Source: Streptomyces griseus subsp. griseus
GTDB taxonomy: Bacteria; Actinomycetota; Actinomycetes; Streptomycetales; Streptomycetaceae
NCBI RefSeq assembly: GCF_000720255.1
Contig: NZ_JOJE01000031.1
Coordinates: 1 to 64,000 of the forward strand
Direction of reading: 5' to 3'
DNA length: 64,000 nt
Position 1 is the first letter of the stretch, and each line of letters starts with the position of its first letter. Below, piece after piece: positions 25,119 to 34,387 of this stretch. The notes under the pieces were generated by a model that was not told the origin of the DNA, did no database searches, and saw nothing but the letters and a program-made list of their open reading frames with translations. Both the position numbers and the translations under genes were made by a program.

Positions 25119-26266
25119 CGAGTGTCTTGCGGTGCGGGCGGTTCACTCAGTGTCCTGAACAGCAGCCAGCTCAGTACGGGCATGAGGATCAGCGGAATCA
25201 GCGCCGTGCGGACGGACGTCGCGTCGGCGAGGGTGCCGATGAGGGGGCTGGTCAGGCCGCCGACGCTGACGGTGAGGCCGAGGGTGATGCCGGAGGCGGT
25301 GCCGACCCGGGAGGGCAGGTAGTCCTGGCCCAGGGTGACCTGGAGGGAGAACGGCACGTAGAGACCGGCGGAGGCCAGCGCGACGAAGAAGTAGAGCCCC
25401 GGGCCCGGGACGGTCACGATCCCGGCGACCGCGACGGCGGTCGCCGGGTACGACCAGCGGGAGACGGTCACCCGGCCCCAGCGGTCGGCCAGTCTGCCGC
25501 CGAGCACGGAACCCACCGCACCGCCGAGATAGAGCACCAGCAGTGCCACGGTGCCCGCAGCCCTGTCGCCGCCCATGCGCTGCTCGGCGAGGAGGGAGAC
25601 GAACGTGCTCAGTCCGACGAAGACGACGGACCGGCAGACCACCGCGAGCGAGAGCCGCACGAACGAGGATCGGTCGTCACGGCCGGCCGGCGGCGCCTCG
25701 TCCCCCCGGGCGCCGTCGGGGCCCTCGCGCGCTCGCAGTACGGGCAGGCAGAGCGCGCTGCCGACGAGGGCAGGCACCACCAGCAACGGCGACAGCCGCA
25801 GACCTCCGGTGCTGACGACCGCGAAGACCAGCAGCGGGGCCAGGGCGAACCCCACGTTGCCGCCCAGGGAGAACCAGCTCATCGCGCTGTGGCTGCCGCG
25901 GGCGGCGAGCCGTGCCATACGGGCGGATTCGGGGTGGTAGGCGGCCACGCCCAGCCCCGACACCGCCACGAACGTCAGGGTGAGCGCGTAGGAGCCGCTC
26001 ACCCCGCTGAGCGCGATGCCCACGCCGCCGAGCAGGGTGCTCAACGGCAGGAGCCAGGGCATCGCCCAGCGGTCGGTCAGGAAGCCGAACACGGGCTGGG
26101 CGACGGAGGACAGCAGGGACGCGGCGAGGACGACGCCGGACGCTGCGGCGTAGCCGTAGGCGCGCTCGGCGACGAAGAACGGCACGAGCGCGGCGACCGC
26201 GCCCTGGTAGACGTCGACGCAGGCGTGGCCTACCGAGAGAAGGATGATCGACTTGTTTCTCGACAC
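25037..26266 (-). CDS. MFS transporter (fosmidomycin-resistance-like)
   Basis: A 409-residue major facilitator with twelve predicted TM helices and a central charged loop (residues about 205-235). The N-terminus (SIILLSVGHACVDVYQGAV...LVPFF) and the loop motif FGFLTDRWAMPWL resemble the Fsr/fosmidomycin resistance subfamily of drug exporters. The GTG at 26266 is selected because the family begins right at the first helix; the open frame runs much further upstream through the divergent AraC gene and is not meaningful there. It is divergent from an AraC regulator (53 bp), the likely controller, and overlaps the convergent acyltransferase gene by 82 bp. The substrate is unknown. Confidence 0.85.
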   Translation of the reverse strand: MSRNKSIILLSVGHACVDVYQGAVAALVPFFVAERAYGYAAASGVVLAASLLSSVAQPVFGFLTDRWAMPWLLPLSTLLGGVGIALSGVSGSYALTLTFVAVSGLGVAAYHPESARMARLAARGSHSAMSWFSLGGNVGFALAPLLVFAVVSTGGLRLSPLLVVPALVGSALCLPVLRAREGPDGARGDEAPPAGRDDRSSFVRLSLAVVCRSVVFVGLSTFVSLLAEQRMGGDRAAGTVALLVLYLGGAVGSVLGGRLADRWGRVTVSRWSYPATAVAVAGIVTVPGPGLYFFVALASAGLYVPFSLQVTLGQDYLPSRVGTASGITLGLTVSVGGLTSPLIGTLADATSVRTALIPLILMPVLSWLLFRTLSEPPAPQDTRHPGKGDLTGTSGDPAAGSGRCTPRGR

Positions 26267-26319
26267 GTCACCATCGTCGGCAGCGCGCCGGTGTCGTACT
26301 TCCAATAAACTGCCAACCA

Positions 26320-27069
26320 ATGACGCAGATCCGCCACCAGCCGGTCGCGCCGACCCGGACCCAGAAGATGGCGACGGGCGCGGAGATCGACGCCCACCGG
26401 CACGACGACCACCAGATCGTGTACGCCGGGCGGGGTGTGCTGACCGTGACGACCAGCAGGGGTTCCTGGGTCGCCCCGGCCACGCGGGCCATCTGGGTCC
26501 CGGCCGGTACGGTCCACGCCCACCAGGCCCATGGGGAGCTGGAGTTGCACCTGGTGGGTCTGCCCGCGGACGACAACCCGCTCGGGCTCGGGCAGCCGAC
26601 CGTCCTGGCCGTCGCCCCTCTGCTGCGCGAACTCCTCCTCGCCTACACGCGGGCGCCGCTCGACGAGAGCCCGGAGCGCGCCCGGTTGCGCGCCGTCCTC
26701 CTCGACCAACTGCGGGCCTCGCCCCAGCAGCCGCTGCACCTGCCCACCCCCACCTCCCCACGTCTGCGTGACCTCTGCGACCTCCTGCGCGCCGACCCGG
26801 CCGACGACCGCACGCTGGCCGCACTGGCCCGGCAGGTCGGTGCCGGTGAACGGACGGTGTCCCGGCTCTTCCGGGCCGACCTCGGCATGACCTTCCCGCA
26901 GTGGCGCACCCAACTGCGGCTGCACCACGCCCTGGTCCTGCTCGCCGAGGACACCCCGGTCACCACCGTGGCCCACCGCTGCGGCTGGAGCTCCGCCAGC
27001 GCGTTCATCGACGTCTTCCGCCGGACGTTCGGAGAGACGCCGGGCACGTACCAGGGGCGACGGTCCTGA
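26320..27069 (+). CDS. AraC-family regulator with N-terminal cupin
   Basis: A 249-residue regulator: residues 15-95 form a cupin-type sensor (AHRHDDHQIVYAGRGVLTV; PAGTVHAH), and the C-terminal 100 residues hold two HTH motifs (DRTLAALARQVGAGERTVSRLFR and TPVTTVAHRCGWSSASAFIDVFRRTFGETPG). This layout is typical of regulators of neighbouring transporters, and it is divergent from the MFS gene with only 53 bp between. No Shine-Dalgarno sequence precedes the ATG at 26320; a TAAACT box at 26306-26311 would put the transcription start at or near the ATG, so a leaderless message is possible. Confidence 0.88.
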   Translation: MTQIRHQPVAPTRTQKMATGAEIDAHRHDDHQIVYAGRGVLTVTTSRGSWVAPATRAIWVPAGTVHAHQAHGELELHLVGLPADDNPLGLGQPTVLAVAPLLRELLLAYTRAPLDESPERARLRAVLLDQLRASPQQPLHLPTPTSPRLRDLCDLLRADPADDRTLAALARQVGAGERTVSRLFRADLGMTFPQWRTQLRLHHALVLLAEDTPVTTVAHRCGWSSASAFIDVFRRTFGETPGTYQGRRS

Positions 27070-27177
27070 TCCGGGAGCCGGCCATCGCCTCGTCCCGCGG
27101 AACCCCGGCCGTCCCCCGGGCGTTGGATTCATGACACGGCCACCGGAGTCGTCCGACACGCGAGGGGAGTTGGAGGC

Positions 27178-28341
27178 GTGGCGCGCATTCTCGTCATCGG
27201 AGGTGGCACGGCCGGCACGGCGGCCGGACTGGCCCTGCGGAAGGCCGGGTTCGAGGTCACCGTGCACGAGGCGCATCCCACCGCCGCCGAGGACATCGGC
27301 GCGTTCCTCACGCTGGCGAGCAACGGCATGCGGGCCCTGGCGCAGATCGACGCGTCCGCCGCGGTCACCGCGACCGGGTTCGAGCTGACCGCGCTGAGCG
27401 TCCTCGACGGTACCGGCGCCGAGTTGGCGAACCGGCCCCTCGCCGGGGCCGACGACCCCCTGCTGCGGTACCGGTGCCTGCGCCGGGGCGAGTTGAACGC
27501 CGCCCTGCAGGCGGAGGCCGTACGCAGGGGCGTCGACGTCCGGCACGGCGCCCGGCTCGTCTCCGTCGAGGCGGGCCCGGACGCCGTCACCGCCCACTTC
27601 ACCGACGGCGGCACCGCGACCGGCGACCTCCTCGTCGGCGCCGACGGCCTGAACTCCGCCGTGCGCCACTCGTTCGCCCCTGACACGCGGCCCGCGTACG
27701 CCGGGGAGCGGGTCTTCTACGGATACACCACCGAGGCACCGGTGACGGAGGGGACCGGGCGCATCACCCTGATCCGGGGCAGCGCGGCCGCCTTCGGGTA
27801 CGCGGTGAGTCCCACCGGGGAGACGTACTGGTTCGCCCGTGTCACCGGCGAGCCGCTGCCGCCCGGGGACCTCGCGGACGACACACCGGACCGGTGGCGC
27901 GAGCTGCTCCTCCCTCTGCTGCGCCGGGACGCCACCCCGGCCGCCGGCATCGTCGCGGCCACCACCGACAGCATCATGGTCACCCACGCCACCGAGATGC
28001 CGCCGGGTGCCTCCTGGCGCACCGCACGCACTCTGATCATCGGCGACGCCGCGCACGCGGCCTCACCGGCGACGGGACAGGGCGCTTCGATGGCCCTGGA
28101 GGACGCGGTCGTCCTCGCGAAGGCCCTGCGCGACGCCCCGAACATCGACAAGGCGCTGACCGCCTACGAGTCGCTCCGCCGCTCCCGGGTCGAGCACAAC
28201 ATCGCCGTCAGCGGACAGATCTCACGCCGCGCCGACTCCCCCGCGGGCCCGGCGGTGGCCACTCCCCCGCCCACGGAGGACGAACTGCTCCGGCACCTGG
28301 CGTGGGACACGGACGTCTGGACTCTCGCCCGGGACGCGTGA
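27178..28341 (+). CDS. FAD-dependent monooxygenase (PHBH/TetX-like)
   Basis: A 387-residue flavoprotein hydroxylase of the aromatic-hydroxylase family. Three fingerprints are present: the N-terminal Rossmann GGGTAGTAAGLAL for ADP, the DG motif (LVGADGLNSAVR), and the GD motif (LIIGDAAHAASPATGQGAS) that binds the FAD ribityl chain. The substrate cannot be predicted; relatives hydroxylate phenols, urate or polyketides, or inactivate tetracycline. The GTG at 27178 is preceded by GGGGAGTTGGAGG. It is downstream of the AraC gene on the same strand (108-bp gap) and converges with the large TIR-NACHT gene. Confidence 0.88.
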   Translation: MARILVIGGGTAGTAAGLALRKAGFEVTVHEAHPTAAEDIGAFLTLASNGMRALAQIDASAAVTATGFELTALSVLDGTGAELANRPLAGADDPLLRYRCLRRGELNAALQAEAVRRGVDVRHGARLVSVEAGPDAVTAHFTDGGTATGDLLVGADGLNSAVRHSFAPDTRPAYAGERVFYGYTTEAPVTEGTGRITLIRGSAAAFGYAVSPTGETYWFARVTGEPLPPGDLADDTPDRWRELLLPLLRRDATPAAGIVAATTDSIMVTHATEMPPGASWRTARTLIIGDAAHAASPATGQGASMALEDAVVLAKALRDAPNIDKALTAYESLRRSRVEHNIAVSGQISRRADSPAGPAVATPPPTEDELLRHLAWDTDVWTLARDA

Positions 28342-28375
28342 GACGGCCGCACTCCGACGCCCGCCCCGCCCCGTC

Positions 28376-31300
28376 TCACTCCAGCGGATCCTCCAGTGGC
28401 ACGTGCCGCACCCCCGGCAGGTTCCCGTCGAGTTCGCCGGGTTCGAAGCGGCACATGCCGATCGCGTGCCAGAACTCGCCGGTGATGTCACCCTCGCACT
28501 TGTAGCCCCCGGACGGTGACAGCGCGGCCCAGCCGCCCGGCATGCCGACCAGGGTGGCGCGCAGGGCGGCCGGGGTGTGGCCCGGATCGTCGGCGGGGAC
28601 GTCGGTGGGGACGTTCCACAGCCGTACCGTGCCGTCCTCGCCGCCGCTGGCGAGGAGGGAGCCGTCGGGGCTGAAGGCGACCGCGAGGACCCGGCCGGTG
28701 TGGCCGGTCAGGGCGGCGGTCTCGCGGCCGGTGCGGGCGTCCCACAGACGGACCGTACGGTCGTCGCCCGCCGTCGCCAGCAAGGGCCGCAGGGGATGCG
28801 CGGCGGCCGTCCAGAGCCTGCCGGTGTGGCCGGTCAGGCGGTGCGCCACCGCGCCGTCCTTCCAGATCACCGCCTGTCCGTCCCAGGAGGCGCTGGCCAG
28901 CCAGGAGCCGTCGGCCGCGAAGGCCACGGCGTACACGCGGTCGGTGTGGCCGTCGAGGACGGCGGTGATCCGCTGGTCGGCGGTGTCCCAGATCCGCACC
29001 CTGCGGTCGTCGCAGCCGGTCGCGAGGACCGCGCCGTCGCCCCGGAAGGCGATCGAACGGACCCGGCCGAAGTGCTCGTCGATGGTGACGACGTGCGCTC
29101 CGGTGGCCCGGTACCACAGCCGTACGGTGTCGTCGTCGTTGGCGGTGGCCAGCAGTTCGCCGTCGGCGCTGAAGGCCTCGGCCCAGACGTGTTCCGTCTC
29201 GACGTCCATCTCCCGCTGGTACTCGCCGGTGGCGGCGTTCCACAGGTACAGGTCGCCGTCGCTGCTCGCGGTGGCCAGCTGCGTGCCGCCCGCCGGGCTG
29301 AACACGGCGGAGACCAGGCGGTCGCTCTGGCCGGTCAGTTCGCGCAGTCTGCGCCCGGAGGCGGAGTGCCACAGCCGGACGACGCCGTCGTTGCCGCCGG
29401 CCGCGAGCAGCGAACCGTCGGCGCTGAAGGAGAGGGTGCCGATGCGGCGGCCGTGGCCGCGCAGGATGCGCCTGCCCTGGCCGGTCGCCGGGTCCCAGAG
29501 CCGTACGACTCCGTCGTTGCCGCCGGTCACCAGCAGTGAGCCGGTGTCCGGTGCGGGCGTGTCGCCGTGCCGGCGGAACTTGCAGACCCAGACCGAGCCG
29601 CGGTGCTCCGAGGGCTGTCGGCTGAGCGGCACGGCCACGGGCGGGCCGCCGGGGACCGGGTCGGCCGCCGGGTCGACGCGCCACAGCCGGACCACGCCGG
29701 CGCTGTCCCCGGCGGCGAGCAGGGTCCCCTCGGGGTCGAACAGCACCTGGTACACGGCGCCGCGGCAGCCGCCGAGCAGCCCGGCCGAGCCGCCTGCGGC
29801 GAGGTCCCACAGCCGCACCTCGCCCTCGGTGTCGCCGCTCACCAGGAAACGGCCGCCGGGGTGGAAGTCCAACGTGTAGACGCGGCCGGCGTGGCCGGTG
29901 AGCTCGTGCCGGACCCGCCGCTCGGCGACGTCCCACACCCGGACCGTGCCGGACCGCCCGTCGCCCATGTCGCCGGTGGCGAGCAGGGTGCCGTCCGGGC
30001 TGAACCGGGCCCGGAACACCGCGCCCCGGTGCCCAGGCAGTTCGCCGAGGAGCCGCCCGGTGGCGAGTTCCCACAGCCGTACGGCGGCGGAGGCGTCGCC
30101 GGTGACCAGAGTGGCGCCGTCCGGACCGAACGCCACCGTGTAGACGGGCGCGGAGTGGCCGTGCAGCCGGTGCAGCGGGGTGCCCGAGGCGGCGTCCCAG
30201 AGGGTGACCACACCGTCGGCGTCACCGGTCGCCAGCAGGGTTCCGCCCGCGTCGAGGACGACGGGCCAGACTCCGGACGGGTGGATCGGCAGGCGGTACC
30301 GGCACTGTCCGGAGACCGGGTCCCACAGTCGTACGGTCCCGTCCGCGCTGCCGGTGGCCAGCACCCGATCGCGGAACTTGACCGCGTAGACGCGGCCGGT
30401 GTGGCCCTCCAGTGTGCGCAGCGGGACACCGGTCACGGCGTCGCAGACCAGCACGCCGCCGTCCTCGCTGCCGACGGCGAGGAGTTCGCCGTCCGGGCTG
30501 TAGGAGATCGGCTCGGGCAGCCGGCTGGTGCGCATGTCGAAGCCGTACGGCACACCGACGGCGGAGGGCCGGAAACCGGAGTCGACGGCCATGCCCGGGG
30601 CGATCGCGGCCGCGGCCAGTTCGGGGGTGGCGGGCAGCGTGGATCCGGTGGTCGCGCGGACGAGCGCCGCCCGCCGCCACCGGCCGCCCTCGACGCGTGC
30701 GCCGGTGAGGTCGGTGCCGATCAGCCGGGCCCGCCGCAGGTCGGCGCCGCGCAGGTCGGCCCCCGTGAGGTCGGCGCCATCGAGCCGCGCGCCGGTCAGC
30801 CGGGCCTGCCGCAGCACGGCACCGGAGAGGTTGGCGCCGACCAGCCGGGCGTCGGTGAGGTCGGCGCGGGTGAGGTCGACGCCGGAGAAGTCGCGGTACG
30901 ACAGGTCCTCGCCCGCCAGGGCGGCGCCCCGCAGGTCGGTGTGGGCGGGTACGCGCAGCCGGGAGAGGATCTTCACGGCGTTGGCCCGGGCGATCTCCTC
31001 GCCGCCGGAGTCCCCCGTGCTCAGTACCCGTTCGGCCCATTGCTGGCAGGCGCGGTGGTCGGCGAGGTCGCACAGGAACTCCACCGCCAGCCGGCTGAGT
31101 TGGCGTCGGCCCAGGAGCGCGGTGTCGCCGGCGGCCAGCCGCACCGCGCACTCCCGGGCGATCAGCCACTCCACCACCGAGCCGTGGATGAACCGGAACA
31201 GTCCGTCCTCCGTACGGACGAGCAGGGTGCCGGAGCCGACGGCGTGCGCGGTCTGCGGCACCGACAGCCGGCTGTCCGCGAGCCCGGTCAACGTCTCGGC

Positions 31301-34285
31301 CACGTCGGTGAGTTCGTCCAGTCGCAGGGAGTCCTGTCCGCTCTCCCACAGCCGCAGGGCGAGCGCGGTGACCGCGGTCCACAGCTGGTCCAGGCCGAGT
31401 CCCGGGGCACGTCCGGCGGCGCCGCGCTCCTCCTCGAAGCGCAGCCAGGCGGTGAGCACCTCCTGGTAGAGCCCGGCCGGGCTGAGCGCGCGGCCCGCCC
31501 CGGCGACCGCGCGCAGCTGTTCGTCGTCGAGGTCGGCGACGAAGCCGAGCAGCCGGGGGTTGCGGCACAGGGCGTGCAGATCGGGGATGGCGTCGAGCAG
31601 GTGCACCCGGCGTTCGGCGGCGCGTTCGTCGCCGTCGTAGCGGTTGACCAGGTAGGAGCGGATCTGCTGGGGCGTGAACTCCTGGACCGCCAGCACCCGG
31701 CGGTGCGGGAGCAGCCCGACGCGTTCGCCGAGCGCGGTCAGCACCTGGCCCTGGGACCGGAAGTGCTGGGTGCGACAGCTGACGACGATCTTGGCGCTGT
31801 CCACGGCGGAGTCCAGCAGCACCTGGAGGCGTTCGGCGGCGCGGTCGTAGGTGACCTGGTTGACGAGTTCGTCGAACCCGTCGAAGAGGAGCACGATCCG
31901 GCCCTGCTGGAGCATGTAACGGAAGGCGCGCAGGTCGATGTTGTCGACGCCGTGGGCGGCCAGGTGGGCGGCGACCAGGCCCTCGAAGGAGTAGGCCCGG
32001 TCCAGCGCGTGCAGCTCCACCAGCAGCGGCACCACGTGCGGGAGTTCGGTGGGGATGCGGCGGGCCAGCTCGCGCAGGGCGAAGGTCTTGCCGTGCCCGA
32101 AGTCGCCGAGCAGCAGCAGGAAGCGTCCCTGGTCGGAGTCGAGCAGCCGGAGCATGCCGTCGACCAGTCCGTCCTGCTCCTCGGCACCGAGGCGTTCCAC
32201 CTCCCGGTACCGCTGGGGCAGGTACATGCCCGGTGGGTAGCGGGGGTCGGTGCGCAGCCGTTCGCTCTGCGCGGCGACGTATCCCCGCAGGTCGAGCAGG
32301 CCCTGGAACTCGGTGAAGCTGCGGACCCGGATGCCCCTGCGGCGGCCCAGGTCGCGCACGTCACGGGCGGGTGGCGGGCCGTCGTGGACGAGTTCGGCCT
32401 CGGTCTCGGAGTCCGCGGCGTGCACGAGGGCCGCGAAGCGTTCGACGTCCTGCGCGGCCGGGGTGCCGGTGTGCACGGCCACCCGCTGCTGCCGGACGAA
32501 GTCCGCCTGTGTCCAGGTGACCAGCAGTTGCGGGACCGGGCCGGCCACCGGGCGGATCTGGGCGCCCTCGTGGCGGGTGCGCAGGACCTCCGTGACCCGG
32601 GCGAGCAGGGCCTCGGCCGGGGTCTGCACGGCACGCGGCTCGGGTTCCGCCGTGCGACGGTCGTCCGGGTGGGCCCGGTCCGGGGAACCAGTCGTGGTGC
32701 GGGCCGCCGGATCCTGTGGGTCCGGCCGGAAGGCGAGGTCGGCGCGCCGCCACCCGACGGGGCGTCGCCGGGGTTCGCCGGGGCCGTCCCAGTCGGCGAG
32801 GCCCTCGCGGGCGATGCGCAGCAGACGGTGCCGGCCGGGTCCGGCGGCGCCGAGCACCTGCACCTCGCCGGACGAGGTGGTCAGTACGGGGTGGCCGCCC
32901 GGGCCCGCCGGTCCGTGCAGCAGCAGGTGCAGCCGGGGCGCGGTCAGCCGGGTGAGCACGTCGGTGTCGCGCAGCGGCCCGGCGGCGTCGGGGACCCCGC
33001 CGCGTGCCGGGCCGCTCGCGCGGGCGGCGCCGGGCGGGTGGCGCAGGGCTCCGAGCCGCAGCCATCCCTCCTCCTCGTAGGGGCGCAGTGCCTGGGCGAA
33101 CCAGGCGGCCTGTTCGGGTCCGACCATGCCGTACTGGTCGTCGAGGCGGTGACTGTAGGCCATGGAGGAGTTCAACCCGGCGACCACGGTGTGGAGTTCG
33201 GGCATGGGGAAAAGGGTCCAGGGCTGGTCGCTGTCGAAGACGACGTCGAGGCCCTGGTAGAGCTCCTGGAAGAGCCGGGCGTAGTGCCGCCACTTGGGCC
33301 AGTACGGCGGCCGGGGCGGCAGCTCGTCGGCCTCGCAGGTGCTGAAGTAGGCCCGGCAGGCGGCCTGGTTGACGTCCCGGCCGCCGGGGACGAGGGCGAC
33401 CCGGTGCGGTTCGAGGCCGAGCAGGGCCCGCAGGCCGGTGAGGAAGGCCAGCGCCCGTTCGAACTCGCGGGGGCTGCCGGAGGCGGTCAGGTCGCCGGTG
33501 ACGACCAGCAGGTCGGGCGCGGGGGCGCCGGCGTCGGCGAGTTCGACCAGGTCGCCCCAGATCGCCGCCTGTAGTTCGGCGGGGTCCTGGCCGCGTCCGA
33601 AGACGGGCCCGGCCAGGTGCAGCACGGTGACCGCGTCCCGCACGCCGGCGTCCGGGGAGACCCTCGGGTACACCGGCGCCGCCGCGGGTCTGCGGCGTCC
33701 GGCCCAGCCGGGGCGGCCGAGGGGTCTGCCGGGCGGGGGTGGTGCGGTGGGCGCCGCGGGGGACCCCGCGGCGAGCGCGGCGCCGGCCGGTCGCGGGGGG
33801 CCGTCGCCGCCGGGGTAACCGGGGCGCAGGCTGGGCCGGGCGCGGCCGTCGAGGGCCTGGCGCACCCGGGTGAGCAGCAGTTCGCGGGCGGCCGACGGGT
33901 CGGTGACCGGGACGAGGTCGACGTAGGTGATGGTGGCGAGCAGGCCCTCCACCGGGATGTCCTCGACGCGTACGGTGAGCAGTCGGCGCTCGGGGGCGTC
34001 GGGGTCGGAGCGCAACGCGGCCTGCCACTCCATGCGGCCGTAGCGGGAGCGCTCGTAGTTGCGGGAGAGAACGGCGATCACCGCGGCGGACTCGCTGACC
34101 CCGCGGTCCATGAAGTCCACGAAGTTGGTACCCGGCACGAAGTCCCATGCCTGGAGGACCGTGCGGTAGCCGGCCTCCTCCAGGGTCCAGGCGATCCAGG
34201 ACGCCCAGCGTTCGTCGGCGGGTGAGTAGCTGACGAAGAAGTCCAATGGCCCGGTGTCCCCCGGGGTGATCTGACGAGCCACCAT
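28376..34285 (-). CDS. TIR / degenerate metallophosphoesterase / NACHT / pentapeptide / WD40 protein
   Basis: A 1,969-residue protein. Residues 12-145 are a TIR domain (DFFVSYSPADERWASW), with the presumed NADase Glu86 (GRMEWQ). Residues 218-430 align with calcineurin-like phosphoesterases that precede NACHT in related proteins, but metal ligands are lost: LHLSDxHF reads LHLAGPVF (222-229) and VPGNHDVN reads VPGGRDVN (299-306). The NACHT NTPase has Walker A GDFGHGKT (about 728) and Walker B LLFDGFDEL (about 798). Pentapeptide repeats (about 1118-1198, e.g. ANLSG AVLRQ) lead into about fourteen WD40 repeats up to about 1890. By family analogy it is an immune-type sensor: WD40 recognition, NACHT oligomerisation, TIR effector. 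The ATG at 34285 is chosen at the TIR boundary. Confidence 0.88.
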   Translation of the reverse strand: MVARQITPGDTGPLDFFVSYSPADERWASWIAWTLEEAGYRTVLQAWDFVPGTNFVDFMDRGVSESAAVIAVLSRNYERSRYGRMEWQAALRSDPDAPERRLLTVRVEDIPVEGLLATITYVDLVPVTDPSAARELLLTRVRQALDGRARPSLRPGYPGGDGPPRPAGAALAAGSPAAPTAPPPPGRPLGRPGWAGRRRPAAAPVYPRVSPDAGVRDAVTVLHLAGPVFGRGQDPAELQAAIWGDLVELADAGAPAPDLLVVTGDLTASGSPREFERALAFLTGLRALLGLEPHRVALVPGGRDVNQAACRAYFSTCEADELPPRPPYWPKWRHYARLFQELYQGLDVVFDSDQPWTLFPMPELHTVVAGLNSSMAYSHRLDDQYGMVGPEQAAWFAQALRPYEEEGWLRLGALRHPPGAARASGPARGGVPDAAGPLRDTDVLTRLTAPRLHLLLHGPAGPGGHPVLTTSSGEVQVLGAAGPGRHRLLRIAREGLADWDGPGEPRRRPVGWRRADLAFRPDPQDPAARTTTGSPDRAHPDDRRTAEPEPRAVQTPAEALLARVTEVLRTRHEGAQIRPVAGPVPQLLVTWTQADFVRQQRVAVHTGTPAAQDVERFAALVHAADSETEAELVHDGPPPARDVRDLGRRRGIRVRSFTEFQGLLDLRGYVAAQSERLRTDPRYPPGMYLPQRYREVERLGAEEQDGLVDGMLRLLDSDQGRFLLLLGDFGHGKTFALRELARRIPTELPHVVPLLVELHALDRAYSFEGLVAAHLAAHGVDNIDLRAFRYMLQQGRIVLLFDGFDELVNQVTYDRAAERLQVLLDSAVDSAKIVVSCRTQHFRSQGQVLTALGERVGLLPHRRVLAVQEFTPQQIRSYLVNRYDGDERAAERRVHLLDAIPDLHALCRNPRLLGFVADLDDEQLRAVAGAGRALSPAGLYQEVLTAWLRFEEERGAAGRAPGLGLDQLWTAVTALALRLWESGQDSLRLDELTDVAETLTGLADSRLSVPQTAHAVGSGTLLVRTEDGLFRFIHGSVVEWLIARECAVRLAAGDTALLGRRQLSRLAVEFLCDLADHRACQQWAERVLSTGDSGGEEIARANAVKILSRLRVPAHTDLRGAALAGEDLSYRDFSGVDLTRADLTDARLVGANLSGAVLRQARLTGARLDGADLTGADLRGADLRRARLIGTDLTGARVEGGRWRRAALVRATTGSTLPATPELAAAAIAPGMAVDSGFRPSAVGVPYGFDMRTSRLPEPISYSPDGELLAVGSEDGGVLVCDAVTGVPLRTLEGHTGRVYAVKFRDRVLATGSADGTVRLWDPVSGQCRYRLPIHPSGVWPVVLDAGGTLLATGDADGVVTLWDAASGTPLHRLHGHSAPVYTVAFGPDGATLVTGDASAAVRLWELATGRLLGELPGHRGAVFRARFSPDGTLLATGDMGDGRSGTVRVWDVAERRVRHELTGHAGRVYTLDFHPGGRFLVSGDTEGEVRLWDLAAGGSAGLLGGCRGAVYQVLFDPEGTLLAAGDSAGVVRLWRVDPAADPVPGGPPVAVPLSRQPSEHRGSVWVCKFRRHGDTPAPDTGSLLVTGGNDGVVRLWDPATGQGRRILRGHGRRIGTLSFSADGSLLAAGGNDGVVRLWHSASGRRLRELTGQSDRLVSAVFSPAGGTQLATASSDGDLYLWNAATGEYQREMDVETEHVWAEAFSADGELLATANDDDTVRLWYRATGAHVVTIDEHFGRVRSIAFRGDGAVLATGCDDRRVRIWDTADQRITAVLDGHTDRVYAVAFAADGSWLASASWDGQAVIWKDGAVAHRLTGHTGRLWTAAAHPLRPLLATAGDDRTVRLWDARTGRETAALTGHTGRVLAVAFSPDGSLLASGGEDGTVRLWNVPTDVPADDPGHTPAALRATLVGMPGGWAALSPSGGYKCEGDITGEFWHAIGMCRFEPGELDGNLPGVRHVPLEDPLE

Positions 34286-34387
34286 CTGTCCATGATGCAC
34301 CGGAAAGGCGGCGACACGGACGGTTTCTCCAGCCACTCTCCGCGGACCCCGGTCACAGCGGGGCACGGATGTGCGACGCTTCCACCC

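Noticed and set aside
26230..28056. Long minus-strand frame across the AraC and FAD monooxygenase genes
   Set aside because: Low-complexity Gly/Arg-rich translation antisense to two well-supported genes.
29567..33574. Very long open frame antisense to the TIR-NACHT-WD40 gene
   Set aside because: Long antisense frames are normal in GC-rich codon-biased DNA. Composition is Gly/Ala/Gln-rich without domains, and the minus-strand product has clear domain signatures.
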